Part shown: positions 9,238 through 12,086 of the stretch, piece by piece | Position numbering within the stretch: the first letter of the stretch is position 1 | How the letters are laid out: every line of letters starts with the position of its first letter | DNA from: Antrodiella citrinella | Taxonomy: Eukaryota > Basidiomycota > Agaricomycetes > Polyporales > Steccherinaceae | Length of the DNA: 12,086 bases | Reading direction: 5' to 3' | Assembly: GCA_004802725.1 (NCBI GenBank) | Contig: SGPM01000554.1 | Location: 1 to 12,086, forward strand | Position numbers and translations under genes: made by a program | The notes under the pieces: model-generated | What the model saw: the letters and a program-made list of their open reading frames with translations, nothing else | The model's database searches: none | Told to the model about the DNA's origin: nothing

Positions 9238-11068
9238 ATGTCCCGTATCGAGTCCGCCAACCCTTTTGCTCCGCTGGGAGAAGACGGTAGCGAAGCTATG
9301 GCTCGTGAGTACCAATCACGGAAAGTGACTGGATAATGTTAACAAGCTCGAACAAAATTTAGCCTCTTACGCAAACAAGGTGGCTGCTGCAAACAAGTCA
9401 AAGGCACCGAGCCAAGCAGCGAGGGCCGCACAGCACGCCGCTAAGGAGGCCGCTGCAGTACCCGTGACCCAGCAGGCACAGCCAAGTATCCCAAGGCCTG
9501 CCAGTGCCGCCACTGGAGCCCCGGACAACGATGTCACCATGACCGAACCCAACGCTGCCAAAACGACGACTATCAAGATACCAGCGAGCACGAAGGCCAA
9601 GAAAACTCCCACTACAGCTGCGGCATCGACTCCCGCAACTCAATCCACCCCAGACCCCTTCCCCCCTTTACCCCAGCCAGGGAGCCAGGGTCCTCGTGCG
9701 CTGTCGGGCCAGATGGAGGTTGACCCCCCGTCGACGAAGGAGGCTGCTCCGCCAGCTAAGCAGAAGACGGTCATGGAAGCAGCTGCAGATATTAGAGCGA
9801 ACAAGAGACGAAGGGAAGAGGGAGATCAGGGCAGAGACCAGGAGCCCGCAAACCCACCTAACCCACAGCCTCCGAGACAACAGACCAGAACGGGAACGAA
9901 CGCAGAGGCACCGCCGGCGGCTCCCCCTGCACCTCACCAAGGAGTCCCCGATATGTTCCAGGCGTCCTTCGCACGTCCGCCGAATGACGACCTCCCAGTT
10001 AACTTGAGACCCGCGAACCCTATTGCGCATACACCCAAACCGATGGCAGGCTTCCCTCGCGTCCACTTTACCAGTCCGTATGCACTTAAGGACAACATCG
10101 CTGAGGCCACATACCTCGAGTGGATCACCACCCCCCAGCCGCAGGGAATGACCCTCATCTTCGGTCACATCTTCGGCCAGGGCTGCCCTTTCCCAAGGAA
10201 TGCGGCTCAGGTCGCCGCCAAGGCGAAAGAGATTTTAGGAAGAATAGTGGCATGCGAGGATATGCTGATCACCGCACCGAGTCCAGCGAAAGTCAACGGG
10301 CACCAACGCGTCAATGACCCTCCATACTCTTTCCCCATCTTCAACCTCTCTACGGAGGCCGCGACGCACCTCCTCGACCTAGGTGTAGTGTGTACGGCGG
10401 AGCTCACGATAGCTGTCTACCGCCCAGTACCCGCTATTCCCCGCTTCCTCTTCGCCCTTGTTGGGTTTACGGTGGACGCCCAGAAACTACATCTGATCCG
10501 CGAACACGTCATGAGAGTCATGACCAGTAACGGGGCTATACACCAGGCGAACAAGCTAGCCTACCCCAATCGCGAGCAAACCTACGACTTCGACGCCATC
10601 AAGAAGGTGGAACGCATCTTCGGCACCCTCGAGATCACCATAGTCGAGAACAAAGTGCGCGGCGGAGGAGTGGCTCCTGTTTTCAACGTCTACATGGACA
10701 GCCCAACGGACGATCCGGCCAAATGGTGCAGCGACTGGCAGAAGTTCCTCCGAAACTTGAACTACTCAAGCGTGTGGTACGGAGGACGAGTGGAGTTACA
10801 CGAAGGATGGCGATGCGTAAGCTGCCATGGCCAAGACCACCCCAAGGGACTGTGCCCCTTCCTCAAAGTCAATGGCTGGCTTGGCGGCGACGGTGAAACC
10901 CCCGGACGAGGTGAAGGACCTAGTGACGCGACTAGCGCTGCCGGACAGCAGGCTGAATACTCCTCCATCAACGACATGGCCGGTCGAGGCAGTCGGGGAG
11001 GCAGGGGCGGCAGAGGACGAGGACGTGGTGGTCCTCGGGGACGAGGCCGCGGAGAATACCGATATTAA
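9238..11068 (+). CDS. LINE ORF1, gag-like RNA-binding protein
   Basis: ORF1 proteins of LINEs bind and package the element RNA. The ATG at 9238 has A at -3 and opens MSRIESANPFAPLGEDG, a start I associate with basidiomycete LINE ORF1s. This frame ends at 9334-9336, while the long frame runs without stops from 9329 to TAA at 11066-11068. The two join either by removing 9305-9362 as an intron or by a +1 shift near 9328. The protein then has an Ala/Pro/Lys-rich, probably disordered region (to about 10040) and a central globular region (about 10050-10800). A CX2CX4HX4C zinc knuckle follows, with Cys codons at 10814, 10823 and 10853 and His at 10838. The protein ends in an arginine-glycine tail (10976-11065). 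There is no ATG at the 5' end of the long frame; position 9380 is GTG and is not a likely start. Confidence 0.85.
9305..9362 (+). other. Candidate 58-nt intron, or site of a +1 frame change, in ORF1
   Basis: GTGAGT at 9305 and TTTAG ending at 9362 bound 58 nt with a branch-like TTAAC at 9339-9343. Removing it joins the ATG frame to the long frame in phase, giving ...EAMA-P-SYANKV. Against this, the interval itself reads as protein: EYQSRKVTG in the first frame and LDNVNKLEQNLASYANKV in the second, the latter with heptad-like spacing of Leu and Val. Since LINE copies arise from RNA, a retained intron would be unusual. Confidence 0.5.
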
Positions 11069-11292
11069 ATCTGCAGACACGAACTCAGCCAAGACTCTTA
11101 ACTAGAACGATCACAACAGTAGAAGTTGAAGGCGAAGAATTGATTATTGTAACCTATACTCCTACAAAGAGTGACTGCTTCAACCTCGAAGAGCAGAACC
11201 CGAGTACGCACTCCCTGTTTGGCTTGGGACAGACAGGAAGAGAGTGGGTATTAGGGGTGGCCATAGAGTCTTGCGATTACCCTGGCCTTTGA
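11069..11292 (+). pseudogene. Frame-broken N-terminal coding region of ORF2
   Basis: This stretch between the ORF1 stop and the continuous ORF2 frame still reads as protein. In the frame of position 11101 it encodes TITTVEVEGEELIIVTYTP and continues to a TGA at 11290-11292. Upstream, the frame beginning at ATG 10827 (inside ORF1, different frame) runs to a TAG at 11103-11105, and a one-base skip there would join it to this frame. No ATG is seen in the 11101 frame itself. I read it as ORF2 N-terminal sequence broken by small indels; a linker with no function is possible. Confidence 0.45.
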
Positions 11293-12086
11293 CCTCGCAA
11301 GACTCGACCCTCGACGCCCAAATCTACTGCTCGTTCGCGGGACAGGAAAGTGTCGAGGTTTCTGAGTCAGGGTGCACAAGCACCCTGCAAACGGCTGTCC
11401 TATTTAGGCGTTGGCGTGCCGTCCCGAGAGGGTGAAGCGATTGGGAAAGCGTGTCGTCTGCTCATAGAAGAAGACATGTTAGTACTGAGATGCATAGTCA
11501 GCCATGATAGAGGGTATATTCTATCTTACCAGACGCGGATAACTGTGAACGTCTGGGACATCCACCCAGTGCCTGCCTCCCCCCCCTCTCCCACTTCGAC
11601 TCGTACAAATGGTGTTTCTTCCGGCATAATTGGTTCTAGGCTCCAGTCCCTCGGAGAGGGGCCAGTCTTGCCCGCCAGACGTCCCCTCGATGATGAAGGA
11701 CCGGAAAATGGCGACGGGCTGCGTTCCGCCACACACGGCGGGACCCCGGCTGATGACAGCAGTCACCAGATGCCACAAGCGACCGGACAGGATGCAGATG
11801 GCCACCGAGCCAATCCCCTACCAGGGAATAGAGAACCACCACCGAGTGGTCAGCCTAACATGAGGCAATCACAGAACGCGAATCGAGAGGACAACGTACC
11901 TCAGGCAAACCAGCCAGCTCCCAAGAATGTGAATGGTAGCTCGAACCTAAGACGAGCGAAGAACATAACAAAAAGCACTCCCGGTGCGCTCAAAATAGGA
12001 ACCTTAAACATGCGAGGACGTGGACCAGGAGGTCTAGTGAGCGAAAACGGAAAATGGTGGCGAATCAGGCAAGCGCTGCTTTTAAA
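11293..12086 (+). CDS. LINE ORF2, N-terminal part reaching the APE-type endonuclease (partial)
   Basis: ORF2 of Tad-like LINEs carries an APE-type endonuclease that nicks the target and a reverse transcriptase that copies the RNA from the nick. The frame is open from 11293 to the window edge with no stop; the first ATG is at 11476, and the true start is probably upstream across frame breaks. About 11410-11580 encodes a compact, hydrophobic-patterned segment (for example GEAIGKACRLLIEEDMLVLR). About 11580-11980 is a Pro/Gln/Asn/Gly-rich linker. From about 11988 the protein reads LKIGTLNMRGRG, the first beta strand and catalytic Asn region of the endonuclease, followed by a KWWRI segment as in fungal LINEs. 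The other catalytic residues and the reverse transcriptase are outside the window. Confidence 0.8.

Larger units (their letters stand above)
9238..12086 (+). mobile_element. Tad-like LINE (non-LTR retrotransposon), 5' part
   Basis: Two consecutive ORFs on one strand show the LINE plan: a gag-like ORF1 with a CCHC knuckle and RGG tail, then an ORF2 that opens an APE-type endonuclease domain. The 5' limit is not visible; the leader may begin near 8800. The 3' part, with reverse transcriptase, the 3' untranslated region and any target-site duplication, lies beyond the window, so insertion boundaries cannot be checked. Several frame changes suggest a non-autonomous or imperfectly sequenced copy. 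Confidence 0.85.

Noticed and set aside
9367..9643. Minus-strand ORFs opposite ORF1 rich in Ala, Gly and Leu
   Set aside because: They are reverse-strand shadows of the Ala-rich coding region.
1..12086. CRISPR array, bacterial operon or insertion sequence
   Set aside because: There are no regularly spaced repeats, no Shine-Dalgarno-linked gene clusters and no transposase; the introns and the LINE point to a eukaryote.

Overview
The window looks like a piece of a basidiomycete (probably Agaricomycete) fungal genome. This rests on three things: short spliceosomal introns of about 57-83 nt with GTGAGT-type donors; a split gene for a C2HC5 zinc-finger protein of the TRIP4/Rqt4 family; and a Tad-like LINE (non-LTR retrotransposon) whose first ORF has a CCHC knuckle followed by an RGG tail, a layout familiar from basidiomycete LINEs. 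The assignment comes from motifs read by eye; no database search was run.

Layout. Positions 1-4216 have no convincing protein gene. They hold a tRNA-like sequence on the minus strand (1122-1206), a strong hairpin (1814-1854), some small repeats and an odd cluster of palindromic hexamers (730-990). Positions 4217-5191 (minus) carry the Rqt4/TRIP4-like gene: two exons, a full C2HC5 zinc finger reconstituted by the splice, and an apparent frameshift near its C-terminus. Positions 5192-8030 again lack a recognised gene; all ten ambiguous bases of the window lie here (6138-7506). Positions 8031-8540 (minus) hold an unrecognised 169-codon ORF with two plausible introns. Positions 8799-9237 are a leader with a TATA-like box and several hairpins, just upstream of the LINE.

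The LINE runs from about 9238 off the right edge. ORF1 (9238-11068) encodes a gag-like RNA-binding protein whose first 22-30 codons are separated from the rest by a frame change that can be read as a 58-nt intron or as a one-base frameshift. ORF2 is open from 11293 to the window end and reaches the first strand of an APE-type endonuclease domain at about 11988; reverse transcriptase would lie beyond the edge. Between ORF1 and ORF2 the best protein-like reading changes frame three times, so this copy is either decayed, mis-sequenced, or uses recoding.

In the usual LINE model ORF1 protein coats the transcript, and ORF2 endonuclease and reverse transcriptase carry out target-primed integration. 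The zinc-finger gene is a separate host gene, expected to act in ribosome rescue or transcription coactivation. I saw no convincing new biological system. The points most worth a second look are the frame changes in the LINE, the N cluster whose removal lengthens an ORF, and the tRNA-like locus.
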